From: Pterois miles
Taxonomy: Eukaryota > Chordata > Actinopteri > Perciformes > Scorpaenidae
NCBI GenBank assembly: GCA_947000775.1
Contig: CAMQGK010000650.1
Span: forward strand, 2,232,501 to 2,296,500
Direction: 5' to 3'
Length of the DNA stretch: 64,000 bases
The notes beneath the pieces were generated by a model. It was not told the DNA's origin and made no database searches. It saw only the letters and a list, made by a program, of their open reading frames with translations. The translations under genes were made by a program, and so were the position numbers. Positions 1-11,560 of the stretch are shown here, one piece after another. Within the stretch, counting starts at the first letter, position 1. Each line of letters starts with the position of its first letter.

Positions 1-192
1 GAAGGTTTCAGACTGGACGAGTCAGTCTGCAGACTGAAACTGTGTTGATCAGCATTTTACCTGCTGAAGAGGAGACTGAAGGGAGAAACCCCCGAAACAA
101 ACAACAATTGAAAGAGGCTGTGGTGAAAGACTGGAAAAGCACCACAGAAGAAGAATGTAACAGTTGCAAGAAAAACTGTGAGAACCCTGGGA

Positions 193-790
193 TTACTTGG
201 ATTTGTGCATAAATTGGTCATAAAATGTGTTCTGATCTTCATCCAAGTCCCATCTAAGTCAAAAATTAATTCACTATTTTATTGAGACATTTAGCAGGAC
301 AACTTCAGACCATCTGTCCTCCAACTGAAGCTCAACAGAGGATGGTGATCCAACAGGACAACGACCCAAAGCATAGAAGTAGTTCACCAACAGAAGAAAA
401 TAGGTCTTCTGGAGCGGCCCAGTCAGAGTCCTGACCTCAGGACGTCAAGAGAGAGATTCCCACCAGACATCCAGAATACTGCTGAACTGAACCAGGTTTG
501 TAAAGAGGAACGGTCCAGAACTCCTCCTGACCGTTGAGCCAGTCTGAACTACAGGAAACGTCTGGTTGAGGTTACTGCTGCCAAAGGAGGGTCGACCAGT
601 TATTGAATCCAAAGGTTCACATACTTTTTCTACCCTGCACTGTGAATGTTTACGTATTGTGTTCAATAAAAATCTGAAAACATATAATGTTTTGTGTGGT
701 ATTAGTTTCAGCAGACTGTGTCTGTCTTGTTGTGACTTCGACGAAGATCAGAACATATTTTATGACCAATTTATGCACAAATCCAAGTAA
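193..790 (+). mobile_element. Defective Tc1/mariner-like DNA transposon
   Basis: The two ends are inverted copies of about 47-60 bp: 193-250 begins TTACTTGGATTTGTGCATAA, and its reverse complement closes the element at about 735-790. A TA dinucleotide sits at each edge (194-195 and 788-789), as expected for Tc1/mariner target-site duplication. The plus-strand interior around 348-390 still reads QQDNDPKH, matching the conserved catalytic-domain block of Tc1-like transposases, followed soon by stops. At about 0.6 kb against the usual 1.2-1.6 kb, it is an internally deleted, non-coding relic. The family name within Tc1 is not determined. Confidence 0.8.
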
Positions 791-1020
791 GCACAGAAGA
801 AGAAGAAGAGAGCAGCAGGTTTGAGCCCTGTAGCAGGAAACAAGGTTAACAGGTTAAATAGCTCAGCGTGCTGGAGGGCACGTTGGCAGCTGGTCACGAC
901 CACACTGATGTTTCACAGCTGGACCACTGGGCCGGGTGCTGGTGCAACGTTCCACCTTTAGTTTTGGTTTTCAGTGGTGGATGATATATACACACTATAT
1001 ATGTATATACACATAAACAC

Positions 1021-1236
1021 AGATAACGTTATCTAACATCAATGTTAGCTAACGTTAACTAACATTAACATTCGCCAACGTTAACTAACATTACGTAACG
1101 TTAACTAACATTAACTAACGTTGACTAATGTTATCGTTAACGAACCTTAACGAACCTTAACAAACGTTAACGAACGTTAACAAACGTTAACTAACCTTAA
1201 GTAACGTTAGCTAACGTTAATGGTAGATAACGTTAA
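1021..1236. repeat. TTAACG/AACGTTA-rich degenerate tandem repeat
   Basis: Short, imperfect units built on AACGTTAACTAAC follow each other for about 215 bases. The sequence is close to self-complementary because AACGTT and GTTAAC are palindromes, so both strands look alike. No coding frame or recognised element is present. The stretches at 791-1020 and 1237-1393 hold nothing recognised. Confidence 0.75.
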
Positions 1237-1393
1237 GAACAGAACTTTGACTTCATATTGTTCCAGTGACACTCCACACATCTCCTGATCTGACCTCCAT
1301 CACAACACAGTGAAAGGTTGAAGCTCCACTTCCTCCCCTCCTCTCCTCCTCCTCCACCTCTCCTCAGTGAGCCAGGACTTCAAAGTTTCCCTG

Positions 1394-1454
<61 letters not shown>
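1394..1454. repeat. (GT)n microsatellite
   Basis: This is an uninterrupted run of about 30 GT units. The open frame across it, which reads as alternating Cys-Val, is an artefact of the repeat. Confidence 0.95.
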
Positions 1455-1455
<1 letters not shown>

Positions 1456-1878
1456 AGATGAAATGTGGGTCACACATTAAAATGGATGAGTGTGGAGCAG
1501 AGAGGATGATGAAGATGAAGATGAAGCTGAAGTGCTATAAAAATAACTGGAGGAGCTGTGACAGGAAGTCTCCCTGCTGACGCCACGCTGCGCCTCATTG
1601 GTCCAAAATACAGACACCAATTCAGCCAGGAGGCGTGTTTCTGCCGCTCAGCGCCATCACCACCAACAGTAACCACATGTGAGGCTGCTGCACCTAGACG
1701 ACCACGACCACAGCAGCCAGTAAAATACTAATGATGGTTAATGTATACATTCAGCAGCCAGCCAATCAGAGCAACTCCCAGCATCATGTGATCAAACTGC
1801 CATACCAGCTGGGGCTCAGACAGACAGACAGACGGACAGAGAGATGGACGGAGTGACAGATGGAGAGAGCAAGAGACG

Positions 1879-2576
1879 GAGAGATGGAGGAAGAGACAGA
1901 AGAAGAAGAAGAAGAAGAAGAAGAAGAAGGAGAAACACCAGCAGCAGAAGAAGCAGAAGAAGAAGAAGGAGAAACAGAAGCAGCAGAAAAAGAAGAAGCA
2001 GAGGAAGAAACAGAAGCAGCAGAAAAAGAAGAAGCAGAGGAAGAAAAAGGAGAAACAGCAGCAGAAGAAGCAGAAGAAGAAGAAGAAGAAGAAGGAGAAA
2101 CAGCAGCAGAAGAAGCAGAAGAAGAAGAAGAAGAAGAAGAAGGAGAAACAGCAGCAGAAGAAGCAGAAGAAGAAGAAGGAGAAACAGAAGCAGCAGAAAA
2201 AGAAGAAGCAGAGGAAGAAAAAGGAGAAACAGCAGCAGAAGAAGCAGAAGAAGAAGTAGAAGGAGGAGAAACAGCAGCAGAAGAAGAAGAAGAAGAAGGA
2301 GAAACAGAAGCAGCAGAAAAAGAAGAAGCTGAAGAAGAAAAAGGAGAAACAGCAGCAGAAGAAAAGAAGAAGAAGAAGCAGAGGAAGAAGGAGAAACAAC
2401 AGCAGAAGAAGAAGAGGAAGCAGAGGAAGAAGGAGAAACAGCAGCAGAAGAAGCAGAAGAAGAAGAAGAAGCAGAAGAAGAAGAAGCAGCAGCAGAAGAA
2501 GCAGAAGAAGAAGCAGAAGAAGAAGAAGCAGCAGCAGAAGAAGCAGCAGCAGCAGCAGCAGCAGAAGAAGAAGAAA
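1879..2576. repeat. Long polypurine tract of GAA/CAG-type units
   Basis: About 700 bases of almost pure purine on the plus strand are made of GAAGAA, GGAGAAACA and CAGCAGAAG units with a loose higher-order period. All frames stay open on one or both strands, giving Glu/Ala-, Arg- or Phe/Cys-rich ghosts. These are repeat translations, not proteins. Such purine-pyrimidine asymmetry can adopt triplex structures, but that is inference. Confidence 0.9.
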
Positions 2577-2584
2577 CATATATG

Positions 2585-2690
2585 GGGTGGGCACGGTTTG
2601 GGTAAAAAAAAACGAACCATTCGGGTCGCTAGTCACAGTTCGGTTCATGTATGTACCATTCAGTTCATTTTAGATAGGTTGTGAGGCCAA
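2585..2690. repeat. Possible hAT-type repeat end
   Basis: The sequence starting GTGGGCACGGTTTGGGTA, followed by CGAACCATTCGG and AGTTCGGTTCATG motifs, resembles the terminal portion of teleost hAT-like non-autonomous elements. Only one end is evident and no target duplication was found, so the call is weak. Confidence 0.3.
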
Positions 2691-3034
2691 CTGTGTATTA
2701 TTTTTTTTTTTTGGGGCATGTTTATTGTCACACTAGAAATAAAGGCCTATGAAAGAGGCTGGGACACGGTGGACAAGAATATGAGAACATGTGCAGTGTA
2801 ACTGAAGCTGAGGTGGACCGGATTTTACTGCGCATGTCTGTCAACTACCGCCATCACTATGTTCACACTACCACAGCTATTAACTCGTCACCACACGTTA
2901 GCTCACCAGCTAACAGAGAACAGTAAACGTGTAAGTAAATGACTGTAGTTCCTTCTAGTCAGCAGTCATCAGCGGTTGTGTTCTGGGAGTTTATTGTGAA
3001 GGGAGGAACAGTAGCAGTGAGGAGGTGATGATCT

Positions 3035-3061
3035 GTTATATATATATATATATATACTACA

Positions 3062-3129
<68 letters not shown>

Positions 3130-3132
3130 ACA

Positions 3133-3192
<60 letters not shown>
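3035..3192. repeat. (TA)n microsatellite
   Basis: Two long AT-dinucleotide runs are separated by a short CTACATACTA spacer. The stretch from 2713 to 3034 holds no recognised feature. Confidence 0.95.
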
Positions 3193-3195
<3 letters not shown>

Positions 3196-3264
3196 GGCTG
3201 TCATAATAATGCAATGACACAGTGAATCTAATTCATTTTAATGGCACTAACTTCTTTCTTCTTT

Positions 3265-3321
3265 CCTGGTCTCATCTGAAACTAGAGAACCTGATGGATC
3301 CATCGGTACCAACCAGCTCAG

Positions 3322-3359
<38 letters not shown>

Positions 3360-3559
3360 ATACTGGTCTCATCTGAAACTAGAGAACCTGATGGATCCAT
3401 CGGTACCAACCAGCTCAGACTACTACTACTACTACAACGTCTCATCTAAAAAAAAAAACAAGAACCATCATCCACCCACTACTACTACTACTACTACTAC
3501 ATACTGGTCTCATCTGAAACTAGAGAACCTGATGGATCCATCGGTACCAACCAGCTCAG

Positions 3560-3594
<35 letters not shown>

Positions 3595-3748
3595 ATACTG
3601 GTCTCATCTGAAACTAGAGAACCTGATGGATCCATCGGTACCAACCAGCTCAGACTACTACTAATACTACTACTACTACTACATACTGGTCTCATCTGAA
3701 ACTAGAGAACCTGATGGATCCATCGGTACCAACCAGCTCAGACTATTA

Positions 3749-3779
<31 letters not shown>

Positions 3780-3838
3780 ATACTGGTCTCATCTGAAACT
3801 AGAGAACCTGATGGATCCATCGGTACCAACCAGCTCAG

Positions 3839-3879
<41 letters not shown>

Positions 3880-4050
3880 ATACTGGTCTCATCTGAAACT
3901 AGAGAACCTGATGGATCCATCAGTACCAACCAGATCAGACTACTACTACTACTACTAAACTACTACTACTACTACTACTACATACTGGTCTCATCTGAAA
4001 CTAGATGAAACTAGAGAACCTGATGGATCCATCGGTACCAACCAGCTCAG

Positions 4051-4088
<38 letters not shown>

Positions 4089-4323
4089 ATACTGGTCTCA
4101 TCTGAAACTAGAGAACCTGATGGATCCATCGGTACCAACCAGCTCAGACTACTACTAATACTACTACTACTACTACATACTGGTCTCATCTGAAACTAGA
4201 GAACCTGATGGATCCATCGGTACCAACCAGCTCAGACTATTACTACCACTACTACTACTACTACATACTGGTCTCATCTGAAACTAGAGAACCTGATGGA
4301 TCCATCGGTACCAACCAGCTCAG

Positions 4324-4364
<41 letters not shown>

Positions 4365-4426
4365 ATACTGGTCTCATCTGAAACTAGAGAACCTGATGGA
4401 TCCATCAGTACCAACCAGCTCAGACA

Positions 4427-4488
<62 letters not shown>

Positions 4489-4644
4489 ATACTGGTCTCA
4501 TCTGAAACTAGAGAACCTGATGGATCCATCAGTACCAACCAGGTCAGACTACTACTACTACTACTACTACTACCACTACTACATACTGGTCTCATCTGAA
4601 ACTAGAGAACCTGATGGATCCATCAGTACCAACCAGGTCAGCTC

Positions 4645-4687
<43 letters not shown>

Positions 4688-4746
4688 ATACTGGTCTCAT
4701 CTGAAACTAGAGAACCTGATGGATCCATCAGTACCAACCAGGTCAG

Positions 4747-4784
<38 letters not shown>

Positions 4785-4843
4785 ATACTGGTCTCATCTG
4801 AAACTAGAGAACCTGATGGATCCATCAGTACCAACCAGGTCAG

Positions 4844-4875
<32 letters not shown>

Positions 4876-4934
4876 ATACTGGTCTAATCTGAAACTAGAG
4901 AACCTGATGGATCCATCAGTACCAACCAGGTCAG

Positions 4935-4975
<41 letters not shown>

Positions 4976-5034
4976 ATACTGGTCTCATCTGAAACTAGAG
5001 AACCTGATGGATCCATCAGTACCAACCAGGTCAG

Positions 5035-5072
<38 letters not shown>

Positions 5073-5131
5073 ATACTGGTCTCATCTGAAACTAGAGAAC
5101 CTGATGGATCCATCAGTACCAACCAGGTCAG

Positions 5132-5163
<32 letters not shown>

Positions 5164-5222
5164 ATACTGGTCTCATCTGAAACTAGAGAACCTGATGGAT
5201 CCATCAGTACCAACTAGGTCAG

Positions 5223-5263
<41 letters not shown>

Positions 5264-5300
5264 ATTCTGGTCTCATCGGTACCAACCAGGTCAGACTAGC
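3265..5300. repeat. 2-kb compound VNTR: (CTA)n plus a 60-bp unit
   Basis: About 19 copies of a roughly 60-bp unit, containing GAGAACCTGATGGATCCATC and ACCAACCAG, alternate with (CTA)8-20 tracts of varying length. Early copies carry the variant CATCGGTACC and later copies CATCAGTACC, so the array has diverged directionally. A 494-bp higher-order duplication is visible: the variant spacers at 3661 and 3741 recur at 4155 and 4235. Open frames here are repeat artefacts. Confidence 0.95.
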
Positions 5301-5307
5301 TGGTAGT

Positions 5308-5422
5308 GAAGGAGGTTAAATGAGGCTCCAGACTTGACCTCTGACCTCCAGATGTGTGAATGTAAATGGGTTCTCTGGGTCCCCACCAGTCTCCCCTTTA
5401 CAGACATGCCCACTTTATGATA
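5308..5422 (+). repeat. Internal fragment of a dispersed teleost repeat
   Basis: These 115 bases match 37999-38113 with only a few substitutions and no length change. The longer copy at 37999-38468 continues further, so this is a truncated piece of the same family lying at the edge of the VNTR. Confidence 0.8.
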
Positions 5423-5834
5423 ATCTATATCACAATATACTGTATAATCTACCAATATATAATCAAATATGTATATAATATATATTTAAGGAATATTAAA
5501 GTGAACTGAGGTGTAAAACTCATTAAACTTGAGCAAAGAAGAAAAATTATTTATTATTTAGTCATTTAAGAACTGAAAGTGTTGCTGTATCTTTTTAGTT
5601 TATTCGATTATTCGCCGCCTTCGGCCTTTTAGTGCCAGTAGAAAAAAAAACTTTTATTTTTTTACTTCTGTAATGCTACGGTTGATATTATAAAGTAAAT
5701 ATAGATGAATACTGTAAAACTACAGTATTGTAATAATACAAGTGTCTCCACCACGTTTAAGTCTAGTCTGCTCAAAGACTGTAGGTCAGCCTCTGGAGAA
5801 ACTCTATAAATCAGCCCACCACAATAATGACAGC

Positions 5835-5906
5835 ATTATTATTACTATTATTACTATTATTACTATTATTATTATTAGTAGTAGTAGTAGTAGTAGTAGT
5901 AGTATT
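5835..5906. repeat. (ATT)n/(AGT)n trinucleotide repeat
   Basis: Runs of ATTACT and then AGT units form a compound microsatellite. The flanks at 5423-5834 and 5907-6220 are AT-rich and hold no recognised gene or element. Confidence 0.85.
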
Positions 5907-6221
5907 GCTACCATTACTAAAACTGTGTCTGACCATTCAAACAGAGATGATCATTAAATAAAACCGACTGAAGAAGCCCCGATCAGAGATCACCATCACA
6001 CGGCGGAGTTGTCGTAGATTTTCACCATGAGGCCACCAGACAGACACAAACTCAACATTCACTGAGACCAGTCGATCAATCAAAGCACCAACTGAGACGG
6101 ATCCTTTAAAAACATCGCCACCGTGAAAAACACGCTCTACCTCGACCTGTTTGGGATTATTGTTGGACTAAAATAATGAAATGAACTTCCAGATCAAATG
6201 TGAGTTTCTACTGATGGAATT

Positions 6222-7285
6222 CATTTATTCACATGTGAATAATGTGAAGAGGACTGGTTTTATATATCAGATTTATTTATCTATTTATTCACGTGAATAA
6301 TGTGAAGAGGACTGGTTTTATATATCAGATTTATTTATTCACATGTGAATAATGTGAAGAGGACTGGTTTTATATATCAGATTTATTTATTCACATGTGA
6401 ATAATGTGAAGAGGACTGGTTTTATATATCAGATTTATTTATTTATTTATTCACGTGAATAATGTGAAAAGGACTGGTTTTATATATCAGATTTATTTAT
6501 TTATTTATTCACGTGAATAATGTGAAGAGGACTGGTTTTATATATCAGATTTATTTATTCACATGTGAATAATGTGAAGAGGACTGGTTTTATATATCAG
6601 ATTTATTTATTTATTCACATGTGAATAATGTGAAGAGGACTGGTTTTATATATCAGATTTATTTATTCACATGTGAATAATGTGAAGAGGACTGGAGTTA
6701 TATATCAGATTTATTTATTTATTCATGTGGAAAATGGGAGAGGGGTTTTTTATATAAATTTTTTTTTTTTTTTTAAAAAGGAAAGGTTTATATAAATTTT
6801 TTTCACATGTGAATAATGTGAAGAGGACTGGTTTTATATATCAGATTTATTTATTCACATGTGAATAATGTGAAGAGGACTGGTTTTATATATAGATTTA
6901 TTTATTCAATGTGAATAATGTGAAGAGGAATTGTGTTTTTTTCAGATTTATTTATTTATTCACGTGAATAATGTGAAAAGGACTGGTTTTATATATCAGA
7001 TTTATTTATTTATTTATTCACGTGAATAATGTGAAAAGGACTGGTTTTATATATCAGATTTATTTTATTCATGAATAATGGAAGAGGACTGGTTTTATAT
7101 ATCAGATTATTATTATAGAAGAAGAGGGTTTAAAGATTATTATATAAGGATTTATTTATTCACATGTGGATAATGTGAAGAGGACTGGTTTTATATATCA
7201 GATTTATTTATTTGTTTATTCTCATGTGAATGTGTAGAGGATAGATTTTATATATCAGATTTATTTATTTATTCACATGTGAAAA
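6222..7285. repeat. About 54-62-bp AT-rich minisatellite
   Basis: About 17 copies of a unit contain TTCACATGTGAATAATGTGA, GAGGACTGG and TATATATCAG. The core TTCACATGTGAA is a perfect palindrome, so each copy carries a small potential hairpin. Copies differ by ATTT insertions. Two patches, at about 6725-6805 and 7075-7160, lose the unit pattern and turn into homopolymer-rich text. Confidence 0.92.
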
Positions 7286-7389
7286 CACTTTATGTTCACA
7301 ATAATTTTTCAGATTGTAACGTTGACAGAAAATTGTGTTGCTTTTACTATAAATCTACTGAAAATCTCAAAAAAAAACACAACCCAAAC

Positions 7390-7885
7390 ACCCCGTTAAT
7401 CTACTGTATATCTACCATAAATCTAATCTACTGTATATCTACCGTAAATCTATTCTACTGTATATCTACCATAAATCTAATCTACTGTATATTTACCGTA
7501 AATCTATTCTACTGTATATCTACCGTAAATCTAATCTACTGTATATCTACCATAAATCTAATCTACTGTATATCTACCGTAAATCTATTCTACTGTATAT
7601 CTACTGTAAATCTAATCTACTGTATATCTACCGTAAATCTACCATATATCTTCCATTAATCTACCGTACATCTACCATTAATCCACCGTAAATCTACTGT
7701 ATATCTACCGTAAATCTACCATATATCTACCATTAATCTACTGTAAATCTATTGTATATCTTCCATAAATCTACTGTATATCTACCATAAATCCACCGTA
7801 AATCTATTGTATATCTTCCATAAATCTACTGTATATCTACCATAAATCCACCGTAAATCTACTGTATATCTAGCGTAAATCTACC
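7390..7885. repeat. AT-rich minisatellite (ATCTACTGTATATCTACCGTAA-type)
   Basis: Units of about 20-22 bp alternate CCGTAAATCTA, CCATAAATCTA and CTGTATATCTA. The open frame across part of it is a repeat ghost. Confidence 0.92.
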
Positions 7886-8331
7886 GAGCTCTACTGTGCT
7901 CCACTACCCTGACAGCAGAAAAGTATTTTTTCACAGTTTCAGTAACATGGAACATGATTGTGTTCAGAATCTGTAGAAAAGTACTAAAGACACTACAAAT
8001 ACTGCAAACTACTATGAGATCAGTATGAAGTGAGTGAAGCACCAACAGCCCCAGTGAAGTACCATAAAGTATCACAAAGTACCAGTCAGTAAAAAGGTGA
8101 TGAGGTCGTATCAGGTCACAAAACGCTGCACCAGTGATCTTTCACACATTATTATAATTGTATTGTTTTGTATTCTAATAGTTTAGATTATATTATAATA
8201 TATTACAATACGTTATATTGTATTATATTAAATTAGAATATATTATTTTATATTTTATTACATCACTTAACAGATTAGTCTGTGGCAATTTGATGACAGA
8301 CACTTTCCTTCAGTATCTTATTGGACAACAT

Positions 8332-8336
<5 letters not shown>

Positions 8337-8381
<45 letters not shown>
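8337..8381. repeat. (AAT)n microsatellite
   Basis: About 15 AAT units occur in an otherwise unremarkable AT-rich stretch. 7886-8336 and 8382-8740 hold nothing I can name. Confidence 0.93.
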
Positions 8382-8744
8382 GATATTTTTGAAATGTTTG
8401 TGTTGCCAGACGCCTCCCTTCACTTCCTGTCTGCTGACGGTAAACGGTCTCTGCGTTGACAACTGATATTAATATCACAACATGTGGTCCAAATGATTTC
8501 TGTCCTTCTATGTTTCACTGTCTGAATACTTTGATTTATGGAGTAAAACTACGTTTCCCTCAGTGCTCACTGATTACTGTAGCACACACACACTGATGTA
8601 CTACAGTACAGATATACTGAAGGGAGTACTATTCTGTTCACCGTCTGTAAAGTGGTGACAGTATGTTGATATTAATATCAGTCAATTTACAGATTATTGA
8701 TCCACAGTCTGTGTGAACTGTGTTTGTCTGACAGACTGAAACTG

Positions 8745-9185
8745 GAAGAAAATACTACATGAATACTACAGGAATACTGTGAAATACTGCAGGAATACTG
8801 GAGGAATACTACAGACAAAACTACAGAAAATACTACAGAAAATACTGTAGAAATACTAAAGATATAATACAATACCACAGGCAAAACTCTAACAAATACT
8901 ACAGGAATACCTGAGGAATGCTGCAGGCAAACTACAGAAAATACTGCAGGAATACTGTAGAAAATACTGCAGTAATACCACAGAAATAACACTGGAATAC
9001 TACTGGCAAAACTCCAAAATATACTACAAGAATACTGCAGAAATACTACATGAGTACTACAGGAATAGTTCAGAAATACTGCAGGAATACTGGAGGAATA
9101 CTTTAAGCAAAACTATAGAAAATACTAGAGGAATACTGCAGAAATACTACAGAGAGTACTACAAGTACTAGAGGAGTACTGGAGT
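8745..9185. repeat. Degenerate 'aatactacaggaatact' tandem repeat
   Basis: Irregular 10-20-base units of AATACTACAG, GAATACTGCAG and GGCAAAACT repeat for about 440 bases. A related stretch occurs at 15340-15560, so the motif is dispersed. Confidence 0.85.
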
Positions 9186-9464
9186 GGGTACTGACTGTAC
9201 ACGGAGGTTAAATTCCTCTCTGACCAATCAACGTCTGTTTAATTTCTCTGATTTATTTCCTTCCTGTTGTAAAACCTCCAAAATAAAACCCTACAAGATG
9301 CAAACACGGCAGGCTCCTATTGGACGGTTCAGACTGCAGACAGCCAATCAGTGAGCTGATTCTGAAATATTACCAAAAAAACACAGAAGAAGAAAAAGCA
9401 GCGATGACATCAGAGGTCAGCGCTGGACCGTAGGGGAGACCGGGGACAGGCTGCCGTGTGTCTC

Positions 9465-9680
9465 AATCAGTCAGCCAATTACATGATCAGAATCATATAA
9501 TCAATACATATCACATTAGTAATCAATAGGAATCAATAACAATCAGAATAATATTAATAATTAGTAATCAGTAAATATCAATAAATATCCAATTAGTAAC
9601 CAATAATAATCAATAACATAATCAGAATCTAATCAATAAATATCAGATTAGTAATCAATAATAATCAGACTAATAACCTC
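9465..9680. repeat. AATCAATA-rich low-complexity tract
   Basis: Irregular repeats of AATCAATAA, TTAGTAATCA and ATATCA occur without a fixed period. The flanks at 9186-9464 and 9681-10020 are AT-rich and contain no supported gene. Confidence 0.6.
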
Positions 9681-10031
9681 CAGTTCTGGTTTCTTTATTT
9701 GTACTAAATTTGTTAATTTATTATAAAGTGAATTTAGTTTTGAGACTAAAGCTGAAGAGTCATGTTACATATTTACAGATTTTCATTACTGATTATTGAT
9801 TCACCTGATCGCTGATTGTACAGATGAACTACTTATTAACATTATTAATGTTAATCAACATTAGATGATGTTTAACATAATTAATTTGTCACAGAAATAT
9901 TATAAATAATAAGAAATTAACTTCCTAAATCAAAACTGAATATTTTTACATGAACTTTCTTAAATTTAGACATTTTAGTTTAAATTTACCAAACACTGTC
10001 ATTTTGTACAGTGTCAGCATCACGGCGATCT

Positions 10032-10102
10032 GGAGGGGTCCAGAGAGTCCCAGAGGGGTCCAGAGAGTCCCAGAGGGGTCCAGCGAGTCCCAGAGGGGTC
10101 AG
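10032..10102. repeat. Short tandem repeat, 20-bp unit
   Basis: About 3.5 copies of a unit containing GGTCCAGAGAGTCCCAGAGG are present. The overlapping open frame is not considered real. Confidence 0.8.
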
Positions 10103-10584
10103 GTCCTCTGTTTAGATGAGTCTGACTCTTTCACCGATTTTTAAAACTATCAATATTTCATATGTTTATTTGTATTTTAATATTAACACTGAACACAAGA
10201 ATTTTGCCTTTAATCTGGATTATAATCTCACATCAGACACAATTACAGACCTTCATTCAGTGTCTCACTATTATTTCTATAATAAATCTAAATCCTATAT
10301 TCTGTTTTAAATCTACTTTTGCTGCTAAACGTTTATTTATGGAGGTTTTTATTAATTAAATGGAGTTTTTAATCTTGTTTCTATTTGCAGGATTTTTGAC
10401 CTAAACGTCCTTTAATGGACTTTAAAACTGTGAATTCAAGTTTTAAATGTGAGTGAAGACGGGCAGACCTGAGGTCGGCCTGGAGGTTCTCACATTAATG
10501 ATCAAATTAATCCAAGTTGTTCCAACTGATCCCGGTCTCCCCTACCTCCAGTTTCTGTCCCACCGGCTTGGGACCAGGTCTTAC

Positions 10585-10748
10585 CTGGGGTTGGAGCTGT
10601 TCCAGTAGACCGCGTACCGGTCGGAGATGAGTCGGTCGTCGGTGACGGCGGAGCAGAACCGGAGCAGCAGGCCGAGCAGCAGCAGCAGCGGCGGCCGCCC
10701 GGAGCGCTCCATGTGCGGCGGCGCGGCGCGCTGCGTCCCGCTGAACAT
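10585..10748 (-). CDS. efna2: Ephrin-A2-like, first coding exon (partial gene)
   Basis: Reading the minus strand from ATG at 10748-10746 gives a 54-residue start. It has a leucine-rich signal peptide (RPPLLLLLGLLLRFCSA) followed by DRLISDRYAVYWNSSNPR, the diagnostic N-terminal strand of the ephrin receptor-binding domain, including an NSS glycosylation site. The exon ends CCC-AG and is followed by a GTAAGA donor at 10584-10579; ephrin-A genes also break after this Arg. A second in-frame ATG at 10712 (MERSGRPP) is equally placed before the signal peptide and may be the true start. Ephrin-A proteins are GPI-anchored ligands of EphA receptors used in axon guidance and boundary formation. The remaining exons, which encode the cysteine-rich core and GPI signal, are not found between 1 and 10584. 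Ephrin-A membership is secure. The choice of A2 over A5 rests on linkage to ptbp1, as on human 19p13.3. Alternatives are efna5- or efna3-type paralogues. Confidence 0.85.
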
Positions 10749-11560
10749 CCGCGTCTCTTCTCTTCAGCTCTGAGACCCGCAGGGACCAGAACCAGAACCA
10801 GGACACATGAAAGACTGCGAGGGGCCCACAGAACTAATGCAGATGTAGCCGGATCAATAATCAGTAACTGATCAGCTTCATTCTCTCAGTTTAACGGATT
10901 ATTTCCCAGCAGGCTCAGCGACATGGATCCACTTCTTCTTCATGTGTGAGGAGCACAACACCGGTACACTGGTCCAGATCCGCCTCCGGGACGATAAACT
11001 GTCCAAAAGTTTCATGTTCTCACTCAACCAGAACCGGATCAGACCCGCAGCAGGACCGCGTGCACACAGACAACCGGTCCGTCCATGTGCGTCCTGCTGC
11101 ACTAAACTCGGTCCAACATTAACACGAGAGTCCGGATCAGAGTCCCGGACCTCATTCAGGATTTATGTCTTTTTGTGTCTCTTATGTAACAGCACCGGGA
11201 ACACCACACGGCTCAGCGGGAACACCGTGCTGCTCAGCGGGCTGCGAGCCGCAGGTCTCCCCGCTGCTCTGGAAGTTCAAGACCCGTCGTCAGTCCGCAG
11301 TAGGAGCGGGTCTCCGGGTCTCTAATCCTGCTCTCTGCTCCTGGACTCAAAGTGTCAGCGTTTCGCTCCACAGCAGCAGAACCGAGTCGAGTCGCGCCGG
11401 ACCACAAAACAGGACAAAGAAGCAGAAAGTTAGTTGGAGCTGCAGGAGGAGCGTTCGTCTCCGTCACCGGCTCGGTCCTCTCTGCTGCTCCCGGTGCGTC
11501 CCGCGGGGGGCGGAGCTTCTCGCTCTCTGGTCTGGATCAGTAGTCCACCACATGGCCTCA
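10749..11560 (-). promoter_or_regulatory. GC-rich putative promoter / 5' UTR region of efna2
   Basis: The sequence upstream of the ephrin start is GC- and CpG-richer than its surroundings, especially 11340-11545 (GCGTCCCGCGGGGGGCGGAG near 11493-11513), and stops abruptly at the AT-rich DNA after 11700. Overlapping open frames on both strands match no known protein and probably result from high GC. Position and composition suggest a CpG-island promoter; no TATA box or transcription start was established. Confidence 0.5.

Noticed and set aside
1728..2684. Poly-Leu/Phe, poly-Glu and poly-Arg open frames
   Set aside because: Composition artefacts of a GAA/CAG-type polypurine tract.
3222..5089. 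Tyr-rich repeat frames containing REPDGSI
   Set aside because: Ghost translation of the (CTA)n plus 60-bp VNTR.
6222..9185. Regular repeats considered as a CRISPR array
   Set aside because: Units are contiguous minisatellites without unique spacers, no cas genes, and the DNA is clearly vertebrate.
10507..10806. 99-codon minus-strand frame MSWFWFWSL... as a gene
   Set aside because: The overlapping frame encodes a clear ephrin-A start with a matching splice donor; the longer frame is a GC-rich shadow.
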